Assembly (NCBI GenBank): GCA_031216915.1
Contig: CM062294.1
Coordinates: forward strand, 162,395,455-162,459,454
Origin: Pictodentalium vernedei
Lineage: Eukaryota; Mollusca; Scaphopoda; Dentaliida; Dentaliidae
DNA: 64,000 bases
Direction of reading: 5' to 3'
The stretch's first letter is position 1, and each line of letters starts with the position of its first letter. The notes below the pieces were generated by a model, which saw only the letters and a list, made by a program, of their open reading frames with translations, was not told where the DNA came from and searched no databases. A program made the position numbers and the translations under genes. Positions 52,376 to 63,718 of the stretch are shown here, piece by piece.

Positions 52376-53315
52376 GCTTCTGGGAATAAAGAACCGACGT
52401 CGATTAATCTGCAATTTGTGGCATCAAACGTTACAAATGGTAAATCGAACGATGCAATCAACACAGAGCAAGGAAGCGGTATAGTCCAGCAGATTTATTT
52501 TCTGGCAGTCTCTAAACTGATGTCCAGACAGCGAAGGTTTCTGCCAATATTGCCATGTCTAATTCATACACACAAATGAGTAGTTAATGTTGTATTCCAA
52601 TGATTGCCTTTTGTAAAATGTGTCTAAATTACAGGTTTTGCAAAAAGGTCACAAACATGTTCAGACATGATGACAATGTGAGGATTGAAACGGATATGTA
52701 CAAGAATATTTATTAACCATTGGCCTGTCGATCGCGAAATTTTTGAAGATTTTTTTTTCTAGCGATCTGTGTTTTCTATCATCAGCAGATTAAAATAATT
52801 ACCTGATTATTTTTTGGAAAGGTCTCAAAGATATCTTTCCAACAATTAAACACGTGACGATGTTACAAGTGTATTATAAATTTAGTTGATTTTCCTCACT
52901 GCAAGTATAGGACACCATATAAAAGGTAAAAGCGGACGTGGAAAAGAAAGAGTAATGATAAACCTAAAGAAAATACAATATACTGTATACCGTTTGCGAT
53001 AAATAGCTAGAGAAATACTTTGGTTGGACTAGAAACGTTTGCATGAAATCCTTTTTGCGGGGGAAGAACATGTAGTCACCATTCATTTTGACTTCGAAAA
53101 GCATATGACAGGACGTGGATGTATGGGATTTAAAAATACATTTTTAACTTCGGGTTGAGAGTTCGTAAGCCTCTCTTTTTTATATTTTTTTTTATTTAAA
53201 GGACCGTTAATTCCAGGTTCGGTTTGGGTCTACATTACCTGATCCACACGAGCAAGGACAAGCAAGAATTGGGCGTACCTCAGAGTCGTACTCTATCTGT
53301 TACCCTATTTTTCTG

Positions 53316-53569
53316 TTAACCCTTTACCCAACGTAACGACCAAAACCGGCCAGTGCTATTCTCAAAAATCGCCAATTAATTTTCATTATTTTTTTCATTT
53401 TTTGTCTCAAAAACATAGGTTATGACCCCTCGTTGGAACGAGCTCGGCGAGCTCGTTCCAACGAGGGGTCATATCCTATGTTTTTGAGACAAAAAAATGG
53501 AAAAAAAATAGTTATTCAAGAATTTTTTTTGCAAGTGTCGTCTGCTTTCCATGTTAGGTAAAGGGTTAA
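53316..53569. mobile_element. piggyBac-like MITE, subfamily A, copy 8 (reverse)
   Basis: Perfect TTAA at 53316-53319 and 53566-53569. Ends CCCTTTACCCAACGTAACG and CATGTTAGGTAAAGGG. The core GACCCCTCGTTGGAACGAGC is followed by its exact complement around CTCGGCGAG. Relative to 31567-31811 the asymmetric arms are reversed. Confidence 0.94.
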
Positions 53570-53639
53570 AATCAATGGAATCATAGACGCAATTGAGAAT
53601 ATGGTAGATTCTTCATTCTATATCGATGACTTTTTTAAA

Positions 53640-54500
53640 TTGTTTCAGCGGAAATCCTGAATGCCATCGAGCGTAAACGTCAGTTATGTTTACAGAGAAT
53701 TCAGAAATGGGCTGCAGAAAATAGTTTTGAGTTTTCAAAGTCCAGAACCAATTGTGTCTGTTTTGCAAGCTCCGGAAACAGCAGAAAATAGATGGAAGTT
53801 TTTAAAAGTGTTGAAGAAAGTGCAATATCCAAGTTTATTGTTTGACAATGAACTGAATTTTACTTTTCATATAAACAACTAAGATTGAGGTTTGAAAGTC
53901 ACTTAACCTCCTCAAGGTACTTGGTAGGACTGATTGGGGTGTTGACCAAACAACATTACTCCATCTGTATCAATCACTTCTTAGGTGAGTATTAGATTAC
54001 GGTTCTGCAAGAAAGTTGTACCTCGAACCCCTTGTTGCAGTTTACAATACGGGTATTAGAACATCACCAATTGATTCAATGTTCGATGAAGCAAAGGAGC
54101 CTTCTTCACTCCAATATGTTTCTAATCTGTTGGCTATTCTTCCAAACCCCGCTTATAATGGTGTCTCCGATCATTAAAATGTTGATTTTTTAACAGATAC
54201 AAAAAAAGATTCCTCCATTGGAAATTAGAATTACATCCCATGTGGAGTCAGCCACACTCGAAACTAATTCGATAAAAGGGAACCGTGAAGAAAATATTAT
54301 ATTCCTTCCTCATCTTAGAAAACCTACTGTTATGTTGGACCTTCATTCTTCAACAAAGTCCGACCAAATTCTCTGGAGTTCAAATAACATTATGTCAAAA
54401 TAAAGTACAAGTATAAAAGGATATATACAGATGGATCTACAGATGGTGACAAAGTATCATCGGCTGTTATTACTGTCCCTAGTTTTTAGAATATCCTCTA
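53640..54500 (+). pseudogene. Jockey-like LINE relic (RT C-terminal to RNase H start)
   Basis: Translations across shifting frames give 'IQKWAAENSFEFSKSRTNCV' (53680-53765), 'LLFDNELNFTFHI' (about 53840), 'GRTDWGVDQTTLLHLYQSLL' (about 53925-53985), 'LDYGSARKLYLEPLVAVYN' (about 53990-54045) and 'RIYTDGSTDGDKVSSAVITV' (about 54420-54478). The first four are typical of Jockey-clade RT downstream of the catalytic box, and the last of the RNase H start. Stops and shifts are frequent. The 5' part (endonuclease, RT catalytic core) and the 3' end are absent. Confidence 0.85.
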
Positions 54501-54504
54501 CTCA

Positions 54505-56610
54505 ACTTTATGCCCCCTTCCGATAGCTGGATGATTCAAAGATAGTCTTTGCTTCTCCGTTGCAGTTAGTGCTGTTGCGACATCCATCTACGGCTTGGTC
54601 TAAATAGCTGCGACAAAAAATGCAAACGCACCCAGATGAAAAAAAATCGAAATGTCGAGCGAAATGTATTGAGTAATTGTTATACAAAAGGGTTCGAACC
54701 ACAAACTTCCATACTATGCAGTACAGTTAACGCGAATAGTGGTTTCGTAGAATATTATTTTGCGTTCGATTTCTTGTTTGATAGATAAACTGAATAGCTG
54801 GGAAAATGCAATATTTTAATTTGCAAGTGTCACTTGGGGGTCATAATCAATTCGTCATACAATACTTCTCCGTTTCTTGACTTCATATATATTTTGCCAA
54901 TCATTCAGCGTCAATAAATTTAATTTTTATGACTAGAGTTCATGTCTTCATGATACTGCGTTCTTGCGCTATGCACGGCATAATCCTCATTCATTGTATT
55001 GTTCTACTTGTACTATAACCGCTGAAATTTATAGTAGTGTTTCACCTGCATTTTATTTTTTGGGGGTTTAACGCATCGTAGGCCTATATAAAATATCAGC
55101 ATGGCAAATAATGATGTCGGCTAATTTATTTCGTTCAGTTGGTGATTCATTTATCACTTAATTAGTGTTATCAAAAATGATGGCCTCGACTGCACACTAA
55201 ATAACGTTACCTTTCGGAATCGGGTTATAGCATGTGCGCCTGCTACTCTCAATTCAGATTTGCATTGTGTACAGACGTTTTTATTGGTATTTTGGGAAAT
55301 GCGTTCCCATTGTGGGATTAATGATTGATATGCCGCTAACTGGCTCAGAATATGTCTTCACGTAATAAGGAGCGTATCTAACATTTGTTAATGGTGGGTG
55401 AAACAATAAAGTTGCCGATAGGCATTGGCGAGACACAACAGACAGCATGCTCTCACATCACCAGTCTAATCCTGTGCGGAATTCGACGCTGCTATGGGCT
55501 GCTGGTTTACCCACTTTCTGTGAAAATCTGGGCGCAGATGTCTGTTGATGTGCTTTTACGAACAAAAATATACATGTACTCTTTCCTGTCGCAGTTATGG
55601 ATATTCAATCAATAAGTATTAAATCCCCCTTGAACACATCAAGCTATTAACAGAAGTTGTGGAGCTATCAGGCGCAATCATAACACCACGGCTGTAGTGA
55701 GTCTTCTTTCCTGATTTTAATGTCATCAAAATATCGATCAAACCAAGTCTCAATTGAGCAACATTTCAAGGTTTGATTCACAGAAAATGAATTATTCATA
55801 AAATTTTCATATTCATTCGTTCATTACATATCAGTTGGTCGGAAAGGCGAGCAGTGGGTTCGCTTTTCCATTCAATTGAAATATTCACGACGAGTGAACC
55901 TAAAGATAGGCGATGATCCATTTGACAGCTGGATTGGTTTCAGCCCATAGCAGCGTTACATATGCAGCATAATTACCCTGATGGCCTAAAAGGTTGAACA
56001 AAAGGTGACACGTGCTAGTATCGCTAATATCTCTCGGAGCCATTTTGGTATGGATTGTTGACCTCCGTATTAAAAAGGCTGCATAATTACATAACATGAA
56101 CAATATTTACAAAAAACAAAGGATAAACTACCCACAACATTGGAGATTGGGCGTGTTACAGCCGTGTTATGACCCAACGCGTATACTACGTATTAAACTC
56201 TCAGGCCATTAGCCACAAAGAACCCCACGCTGTTTGTTAAACCACTTTTCGTGGGATTTGCACACAAACCAGCGTTGATGCGATGTTCATTCACGCTCAT
56301 GGATATGAAGATATTCTATCGTGCTCCCGTTATACATAGTCCATTCAATAAGTACTTACATCACATTAAAGCCACCAAGATAATAAACCAACTAGTGAAA
56401 CTACGCAGCTTAATCATTAAACTACGGCTATGGTGAGTCTTCATTCCTAATGGTAATGCCATATAGCTAAAACCTTTCGGAAATGGTATAGTACCTCCCA
56501 GGCAATCAGAGATGGGAAGTCACGTGGGATGAAATATATCATATTAGGTCACAACCAAACTGTGCAACTAATAATATCTTATCTCCGACGAACTTGGTTT
56601 ATATTCGACG
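54505..56610. other. No recognised feature
   Basis: AT-rich DNA without long ORFs or repeat matches. ORFs of 61-76 codons at 55385-55615, 55900-56103 and 56251-56436 have no recognisable domain. Confidence 0.45.
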
Positions 56611-56617
56611 TCACAAT

Positions 56618-56800
56618 TAGTTATTTATTTATTGGTGTTTAATGTCACATACTTATGCACAATTGCTAATCGTGACCGTGACAGTTTTCCGGGTGGAGGA
56701 AGCCGGAGTACCCGGAGAGAACCACCGAAGCATCGACGAGCAACTGACAGCTCCTCAACATTCTAACTCTGTTCAAGCTACGCTCAAGCAGGAATCGATG
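56618..56800 (-). mobile_element. SINE fragment, reverse, with central core block
   Basis: 'ttatttattggtgtttaatg' is the complement of a SINE tail. 56690-56730 ('ggtggaggaagccggagtac' onwards) and the following 'gacgagcaactgacagctcc' align with the complement of 15790-15875. The tRNA-like head is missing. The conserved core resembles the central domains reported for some animal SINE superfamilies. Confidence 0.75.
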
Positions 56801-56830
56801 TCACAGGTTAGCTGTGTATATACCATACAT

Positions 56831-57001
56831 ACACAGAACGACACGCGAGTGTGAATGGGTTAATTGATATGGCATGAGTGCCAGCGCGGAAGGATAGAAC
56901 GAGAGGCCACAGGCCTCGATGTGGCCTCTCGGTCTATCCTTCCCTGATGGCACAAATGTCATATCGATTAACGCATGCACGCACGTGTGTCGTTCTGTGT
57001 T
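56831..57001. repeat. 171-bp palindrome with a hairpin nested at its centre
   Basis: Outer arms ACACAGAACGACACgCGaGT and the inverse match the palindrome at 39854-39943. At the centre, where that copy has ATATGGCACTCGTGCCATAT, this copy carries a further hairpin, GGAAGGATAGAaCGAGAGGC/GCCTCTCGgTCTATCCTTCC, around 'cacaggcctcgatgtg'. Confidence 0.9.
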
Positions 57002-57132
57002 TATTGCACGTCTTCACGTCTATAAAAAATATTAGAAGGACACTCAGCAATTCATTTGACAACTATCAACAAAAAGAAAACAAATTTATCGCCAACCAAA
57101 TCTGCGAGGGGAACCCGTGCTACTATTTCATC

Positions 57133-57195
57133 CCCTGAGTTCAAATGTGTTCTGTAAGCCAACTGGCACATAGAACACATTGGAACTCGGGGGAC
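57133..57195. repeat. Hairpin GTTCTATGTGCC family, copy 4
   Basis: Arms CCCCTGAGTTCaAATGTGTT and the inverse ending in GGAACTCGGGGG, with a diverged centre, 'taagccaactggcacata'. Confidence 0.8.
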
Positions 57196-57400
57196 GTTCT
57201 TTGGCTATCGATGGCGATTCAAAATGTAATTGCGTTGCACGATTTGTAGAAAATTCCAGTGAAATTTCGCTTCTATTTAAAAGTAGACAGCCAACGATTT
57301 CCGTTCCACACATATGTGCGGAACAGATTCCCATTTTCCGCACGGTTTAGTGTTGCTGTAGATAGGGATGACATAGAACAGGCGTGTAATACAGTGAGTT

Positions 57401-58140
57401 GCTAAAATCTATGGATGGCTGATCTCTTTGTGCTTTCATCTGCTGGATGCGGCAAAAGAAAACCACTCCACATCAAGGGAGTAATTAATAATTTATCAGT
57501 CATTATTCATTGCAATTGCATTTGCAAGTTCAATATACAATATACAAGAAGCTAAGATTACCAATGCGTCGGTGGCTAAGAAATGGCAGAATATTGAACT
57601 TACAAAGACAGATATAAAATTCAGAAAAAAACCCCAAAGAAATGGTTCATCTATCCTAATTTTGACGTCGTGACTTTTAGCGACGACCCCCCTCCCTCTC
57701 CCAACACACACACACACACATTAGCCTCAACTGAATTTGTTTTTTTTTGTAAAAAATATTTAAAGATTGCATTTGGAGATAGCTTTGTCTCCATCCGGTA
57801 GAAGAAAATCATCTTTTACGCCACATTTCAAATTCTGCCTCTCGACTATTTCGTTCAGTTTCCGATGACTCTGAATCTATTGAATGCATTGAATGCATTT
57901 CTGAAAACGACGCTCAAAACGACATAATTGCCGTCATATTTTGTCCGATAAAAAGCTCTCGGGAAATATTAATGGGCATCCAGGCCTTCAAATTCCCCAA
58001 GATAGCGACGATAAACGTTGTGCCCAAATAATGTAATTGTCCGCATATTATGTGGCGTGTGCAAAGTTTTACAACGTGTGCAGTGTGTCAGACATATCTA
58101 TAGTTTAATCACGTTTCTCCGTTGCACACAACGTAGTTTA
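57401..58140. other. No recognised feature
   Basis: Contains a short CA run at about 57708-57720. A stop-free frame at 57783-58028 lacks an early ATG and recognisable similarity, so it is not called. Confidence 0.4.
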
Positions 58141-59224
58141 GGAGAACCAGGAATAAAGGTGAAGGCCTATAGCAAGAGGCTATAAACTGTGGCGGGTCGT
58201 TTTGTAGGGGGTAAAACTGAATGCTATACTCAACAGTTGCGGCAAATGGCGAAAATACCTGCACTTCTCCTTTCCTTCAGGCCACAACACGGTGGATCCG
58301 TTTTTTCCATTGTTCCCAAATTACACTTAGCTAAAGGCCAGGCAGCTTAAAAAAAACACCCAAGTTAGATACTCCACGAACCAGCGCAACGTTCAAAGGC
58401 GTTCTGATTATAGTAATATCGAGAGAAAATCCAAATTTACACACGAAACTCTTCATTACCAATTTGCGCAACACTGATTATTATTTCTAAAACCAGTTCT
58501 CCTTTGACTAATTTTGTTGGAGGGTACGTTTCTACATTTCCGTTGGAGAATCTATAACGAAACTTAAAGAGCATTGCATATAACTACAAAGTATATCAAA
58601 TTATATGAATAAGAAGCCTCTAATTCCGAAAAATGATGTCCTCCATTCTCCTTTGATATTGAGAATATTAGAAAGAAAGAAAAAAATAGCACCGATCGAA
58701 CTTTAGTAGTCTTTGATGACGTTGCCCGGATACTCAAACCATGTGGCTAAAAGCAACATCGATAATGACACAACACACACGGGATTAACGGAATGTCACT
58801 GTTCTTTCTCCGTAATTATTTGGCCACTAAAGGTAATGGAATGGTTTCACCGATTTGCGACAAACCCATACTTATGATGGATACAACTGTCAAATCGTTA
58901 ATAGAAACACTTCCACCGTTGTTTCTTTATCGATATATTCCAGGAATAACGTCTTTTGAAAATATTTGCTGCAACCATGCTGTTTTTGAATTTCGAATAG
59001 CAATAAAGTCAGCTTGCAGACAGATCTCCATATTGTTGTCCTGGCGTCCGGATCTCATCTGATGCAAATATGGCCAACAGTAGAATGCAGTTTAAAAACA
59101 GTTGGATCAAATGTAACTGATGTTGTGTTGAATGTAACCAAACAGTTGAGTTATTCAGCCACCAACTCGACGATCAGATAAATTAACTAAATCTGTTTAT
59201 TTAACGTATCTAAACTAAAGTTGG

Positions 59225-59640
59225 GTTACATTCATGTATCTCAAAGTACCGCCGATACTGCAACTCTGAGGACCGGTACGGTCGGGACGATACTGTAGCC
59301 TACAGAGCGTGTTGTCCACGCATGCGTTTACTAGGTAATAAAAATCAACTCCATCACAATTTTAATTAATGAACCACCGGGTTGTACCTATAGCAAGAGG
59401 CTGTAAACTTGGCGCGTCAATGTTTGTGGGGAACAACTGAATGGTTGTACCCGGTGCTTCATTATTTAATAGTTTGCTGATTATTCCTTTACTTATTATT
59501 TGGAATCTAATATTTTGCTTCCGTGAAAATATTGCCCACCTGCGGAAAGTGATCAGTCCATGGCGGACACTCTGTAGTACCGCGATACCGGTATCGGTAC
59601 TGGCATGCGTCCAATAACTAAAGAGAGTTAAAATATTGTA
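59225..59640. mobile_element. Probable TIR element remnant
   Basis: The left part 'gatactgtagcctacagagc' and the right part 'acactctgtagtaccgcg' are inverted relatives. The internal 'tagcaagaggctgtaaactt' recurs at about 58170, 'ctaggtaataaaaatcaact' recurs as 'ctagctaataaaaatgacca' at about 60898, and 'ccgtgaaaatattgcccacc' recurs at about 61790. These scattered matches indicate one family present several times in 58-62 kb. Confidence 0.55.
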
Positions 59641-59649
59641 AATGATGTA

Positions 59650-61365
59650 ATACTTCAACCAATGCCTTGATAACTGATCACGTCACAGGAGAATTAAAAC
59701 AAAAGAGAATAATTACGACATAATTGTAACTACAAAAGCTGGCTACAAGTCGATTTCAAAATGTGTATGAAATTGTTTTGAATAATCTTTTGCGTCCGTT
59801 GTAAATATAATTTGTATTGTTCAAGCTTAAATTTAAGACACGTTTCTGTCTCCCCGGATGGAATACTTAAATTGCATTATCGGTCTTCCAAGAGTGCATT
59901 CGGCTTTCTTTAGTAACGTGTGTTGATACTGTGGTAAATTTTGTTAGCAAATTTAACACGAATCCATCAAAGAGACAGCAACACTACACTCCGATAAAAT
60001 AACCAAGGCTGAGGGATCTCGTTAGAGACATCTTGTCAATACGAAGCAACTTTAATGAATGTCAAGAAGAGCGTTAATCGCAAACGAGCATATAACGGGA
60101 GATAATCAGACCACTGGGAGTGTATACCATCCGCCGTTCTCACTACAATCCTCCCCATTTCGAGGAACATGAAAATAATGTTCTTTTCTAACAAGACCAG
60201 TAATGGTTCAAGATAATGTATAAAACTCAAATGAAACTTTCTCTAATAAACTATCAAGTGTTGTGCATAAAATTCCGATGAGAGGTGAGTGCAAATATGC
60301 TCCATTAAGTGGGCTGTTCCATTGCTTTCTTATAAAAGTAAAACGTTATATATGCATACACGCATAATTTCTCTTGCCCGATAATGACAATTAACCTACA
60401 CCTGATTAACAAAGTGCGAAGAATAGTCCCGAGACTATCAAATTGAAGGTGACCGGAAGCTGTATCCTTCGGATCCACGTGACTAATGTTTATACAGGTG
60501 TTCACAAAACCTGATTACTTCAATTTACGGCACTTGGACACTGAAAGAAGTGACATCTTAATCTCAGTTGTTGGCAATTACATGTTTATACATACAAAGT
60601 AAAAAGAGTTTTTTTTTTCAAATAATGAAAATGATCAGAGAAGAAAGTAACATGTTGCAGGAGATTGTATAATTAATTATTAATGGCAAGTTTCGAAAGA
60701 AAGAAGTGTGCGTAATTGCAAAGCGTTAAAACTTAAATGCTCAATGTTATTCATGCATTAATTTACATGTTCTTTTCATGAGCATGCACACAAATGGCAT
60801 GCTTCAATAAAGTAACATCGATGTTCCGAATACAGTACAGTCGCTGTGGACTGAGCATATTCCACGCCTGGGCATTGGTGTTTACGCAATCGTATACTAG
60901 CTAATAAAAATGACCATCAGCAAAATTTTAATTTATTCCAAACACTAATTATTACCACTTTATAGGGCGCTCCTTGGGTTATTAAAATGATCTGAGGTGG
61001 ACGATAAGACTCAATAACAGCCCGCAAAAATAGCGTTAATAATGAAAACGGCCCGCTAGCCTAGAATTGTGGGTAATTTATGTTCCGGAAAAACAACACT
61101 AATGTGCTCGAAATTTTGTTGTCCATTTATTCCAACAAAACGGATTAAACCATGATATATTTCGGACTATTAACTTCATTTAGGATTTAAAAGTGGTGGT
61201 GAGTATTGGTACGATAAATAATCTCATTTTGTAAATAACGGCGTGAGTTTGTAGTTAAAGCGCTTCAGCCAAATTCCAGTAATCCTATTTTCGAGTTATC
61301 CAAATAAATTGTACTCAACTTTGAACTTTGACCTTTGTTTGTAAATAAACAGACGACAATCTGAT
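59650..61365. other. No recognised feature apart from the shared 60.9-kb block
   Basis: No gene or RNA recognised. The short segment at about 60835-60950 is shared with 59.3 kb. Confidence 0.4.
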
Positions 61366-61460
61366 TCTTCTATTTCTAAATCAAAAATGTCTCAGTGGCT
61401 TGAAATGGTGTTCTTCTATTTCTAAATCAAAAATGTCTGCAGTGCCTTGAAATGGCGTTC
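61366..61460 (+). repeat. 47-bp tandem duplication
   Basis: 'cttctatttctaaatcaaaa' followed by 'atgtct..cttgaaatgg' occurs twice head to tail, with small differences. Confidence 0.85.
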
Positions 61461-61470
61461 TTTGGTAAGT

Positions 61471-61673
61471 GGTAATAATAGTAATAACATATTCCTTTTC
61501 GGGCGTCATGGTACATTAACGGCCCTCGAAAAATGATTAACAGCCCTCGGGACCATTAACGGCCCTCGACTTCGTCTCGGGCCTTTAAGTGGCCCACGGG
61601 CTGTTAATCATTTTTCTAGGGCCATTAATGAACCATAACGCCCTCAAAGGAACATGTTATTGTTATATTATAG
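61471..61673. mobile_element. Hairpin MITE with GGCCCTCG repeats, copy 1
   Basis: The left end 'ggtaataatagtaataacat' and the complement of the right end, 'tataatataacaataacatg', form the TIR. The interior folds into a long stem with ATTAACGGCCCTCGAAAAAT on one side and its inverse on the other, centred on 'ctcgacttcgtctcg'. The second copy is at 62501-62703. Confidence 0.85.
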
Positions 61674-61757
61674 GAATAATGATCAAAAATTTAGTTAATG
61701 AAGCACCGGGTAGAACACGGTGCTTCATTAACTAAATTTTTGATCATTATTCCTATA
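61669..61757. repeat. Perfect 89-bp palindrome abutting the MITE
   Basis: Forty-base arms beginning TATAGGAATAATGATCAAAA are exact complements, separated by about 9 bases ('ggtagaaca'). It starts inside the last bases of the MITE at 61471-61673. The inner part, 'taatgaagcaccgggt', also occurs at 59368-59390 and 59450-59475. Confidence 0.9.
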
Positions 61758-62129
61758 ATTAGTGTTTGAAGTATGATAATATTGCGTCCGTGGAAATATT
61801 GCTCACAGAGGAAAGTGGCCAGTCCACGGCTGCCATACTATAGATCGCTTTCCTCCCCCACCTTTTAGAACAAAAAGCAGGTTTCCAAAAAGACGCAACA
61901 GATTGGTGGCATATTTCCACAAAAATCATCCTTTCTATTCAGCATTTGTCAGATTAAAATTTGCAATAAGCAACAATTCCTCCTGGAAATCTAATCAAAG
62001 TCAATCTTAAAGACAGAACCTCCAAGTGCCACTGATATTTATATTTACAAATATATATTATTACCACTCAATCTATAAGTTACTGGTCGATTAACATGAT
62101 TTTGGAGGGCCGTTAAAACTCCATAATTT

Positions 62130-62205
62130 CGGCGACGTCATTCGGCGGAGCCGGGCCGCGGGCGATAATGGTATAAATAGCCATTAGCGGCCCGCGGTCC
62201 GGCTA
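62130..62205. repeat. GC-rich hairpin
   Basis: GCCGGGCCGCGGGCgataatgg and 'ccattaGCGGCCCGCGGTCCGGC' form a GC-rich stem around 'tataaata'. Weak similarity to 'cagcccgc...gcgtt...aacggcccgct' at about 61018-61062 suggests a family. Confidence 0.7.
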
Positions 62206-62500
62206 TTTTTAGATTCCATGGTCTAATGAATTACTCCCATTCGGATGACGTCCCTTTGTATTTCTGAACTGAGGTCGAACGCACGATCGAAACAGAAATA
62301 TCGAACCGATTTTAGTGATTATTTCTGTGCTGAAATGAAGCACTACCTGATGGAAACAAGTTGCATTGCACCGTGAATCGGTCGCACTTGTCCAATTCAA
62401 TTTACATAACATACTAATTTTCTTCTGTGTTTTAATGCCCAAATCTGAAAGACTTCCAGCAATTCCCTCGTGCGGTTAGCTGTAAAGTGTAACAGGGAGT

Positions 62501-62703
62501 GGTAATAATAGTAATAACATGATTGTTGTCAGGCATCATGATTCATTAGCGGCCCTGCAGCAATGATGAACAGCCCTTGGGTTTATTAATGGCCCTCGAC
62601 TTCGTATCGGGCCTTGAATAAACCCTCGGGCTGTTCACCATTGCTGCAGGGCCGCTACTGAACCATAATGCACTCCAAAATCATGTTATTGTTATATTAT
62701 TGT
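62501..62703. mobile_element. Hairpin MITE with GGCCCTCG repeats, copy 2
   Basis: Identical left end 'ggtaataatagtaataacat' and right end 'catgttattgttatattatt'. The interior stem includes ATTAgCGGCCCTGCAGCAAT and its inverse, centred on 'ctcgacttcgtatcg'. The stems of the two copies have diverged while keeping their pairing. Confidence 0.85.
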
Positions 62704-63078
62704 CGTGATATTGTAAATGGGTATGAGGTCAGTTGTGGTCTAACGTACATAACCCCCAATGCCAACTGACTCTAATATTATTGAAGAAACAGTTTGCTAT
62801 AATAATAAAAGCGGAAATGATATGTTTGAAGGGAGTAATTACAAAGCTTGCGCATTCTGAATAATTTGACAAATGACGCATTGCCGTTGATTCTTTACAG
62901 TATATCAGAAGGTAATTTATTTTCTGATTATTGTTGTCAGAACGCAAGATGAAATCTTCCGTCGCAGATTCAGACTTTTGATTGATAAAACCGACATTAA
63001 TTTGCCGGAAGTCGCCGTGAGAAGATGTATAATAATGAGGCCTTGGGTCATCAACATAATCGTTGGTTACCTAATATC

Positions 63079-63330
63079 TTAACACTTTACCCAACATGAA
63101 AAGCAGACGACACTTGCAAAAATAATTCTTGAATAACTATTTTTTTTCATTTTTTGTCTCAAAAACATAGGTTATGACCCCTCGTTGGAACGAGCTCGAC
63201 GCGCTCGTTCCAACGAGGGGTCATAACCTATGTTTTTGAGACAAAAAATGAAAAAAATAATGAAAATTAATTGGCGATGTTTGAGAATTGCGCTGGCCGG
63301 TGTTGGCCGTTACGTTAGGTAAAGGGTTAA
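63079..63330. mobile_element. piggyBac-like MITE, subfamily A, copy 9
   Basis: TTAA at 63079-63082 and 63327-63330. Ends CACTTTACCCAACATG and CGTTAGGTAAAGGG. The core is GACCCCTCGTTGGAACGAGC, 'tcgacgcg', and the exact complement. The symmetry extends outward through 'gtctcaaaaacataggttat' on both sides. Confidence 0.94.
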
Positions 63331-63441
63331 TGCTGTTTGGATTTTTCACACACTGTTTTTGAATTGGAAGTCACAAAATCTCGGAGGGTGTGGGGCGCAT
63401 TCTTTGGCAAATTGTCGGTAAGACAAATCAGGTCTGATCAT

Positions 63442-63456
63442 GGGGGGGGGGGGGGG
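63442..63456. repeat. Homopolymer G run
   Basis: About 15 G residues. Length may be unreliable. Confidence 0.85.
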
Positions 63457-63718
63457 CGGTTGCCTAAATGGCATTATATTAGGCTAGAAGGCTGAATGCT
63501 TACCACTTGACATTTTTACTGTCAGAATTTGCCAACAAATCATCGAAAACGGCGGCACAATAAACGTCCAGAGCTTGCTAAAGGTCATAACATTGATCGC
63601 ATGGCATGATATGTCTCGTATTTAATGTGGAATTGTTCCTTCTGGCAGCTGTTATACTCTTTTCTCCTGGGGAAAAAGTAAATACGGAATGTGCATGCAG
63701 CATTATCCTAATTCGTTT

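Larger units (their letters stand above)
56831..57400 (+). mobile_element. Two-hairpin repeat element, copy 3 (most complete)
   Basis: Consists of a 171-bp palindrome (56831-57001), a linker ('cgtcttcacgtctataaaa' through 'tctgcgaggggaacccg'), the hairpin at 57133-57195 and a 3' flank containing 'gcgttgcacgatttgtagaa' and a CACATATGTG dyad at about 57308. The order agrees with 39540-39960 (reverse) and partly with 44290-44600. Confidence 0.8.

Noticed and set aside
57783..58028. 82-codon stop-free frame as a possible exon
   Set aside because: No early ATG, no splice sites that I trust and no recognisable similarity. Open frames of this length occur by chance.
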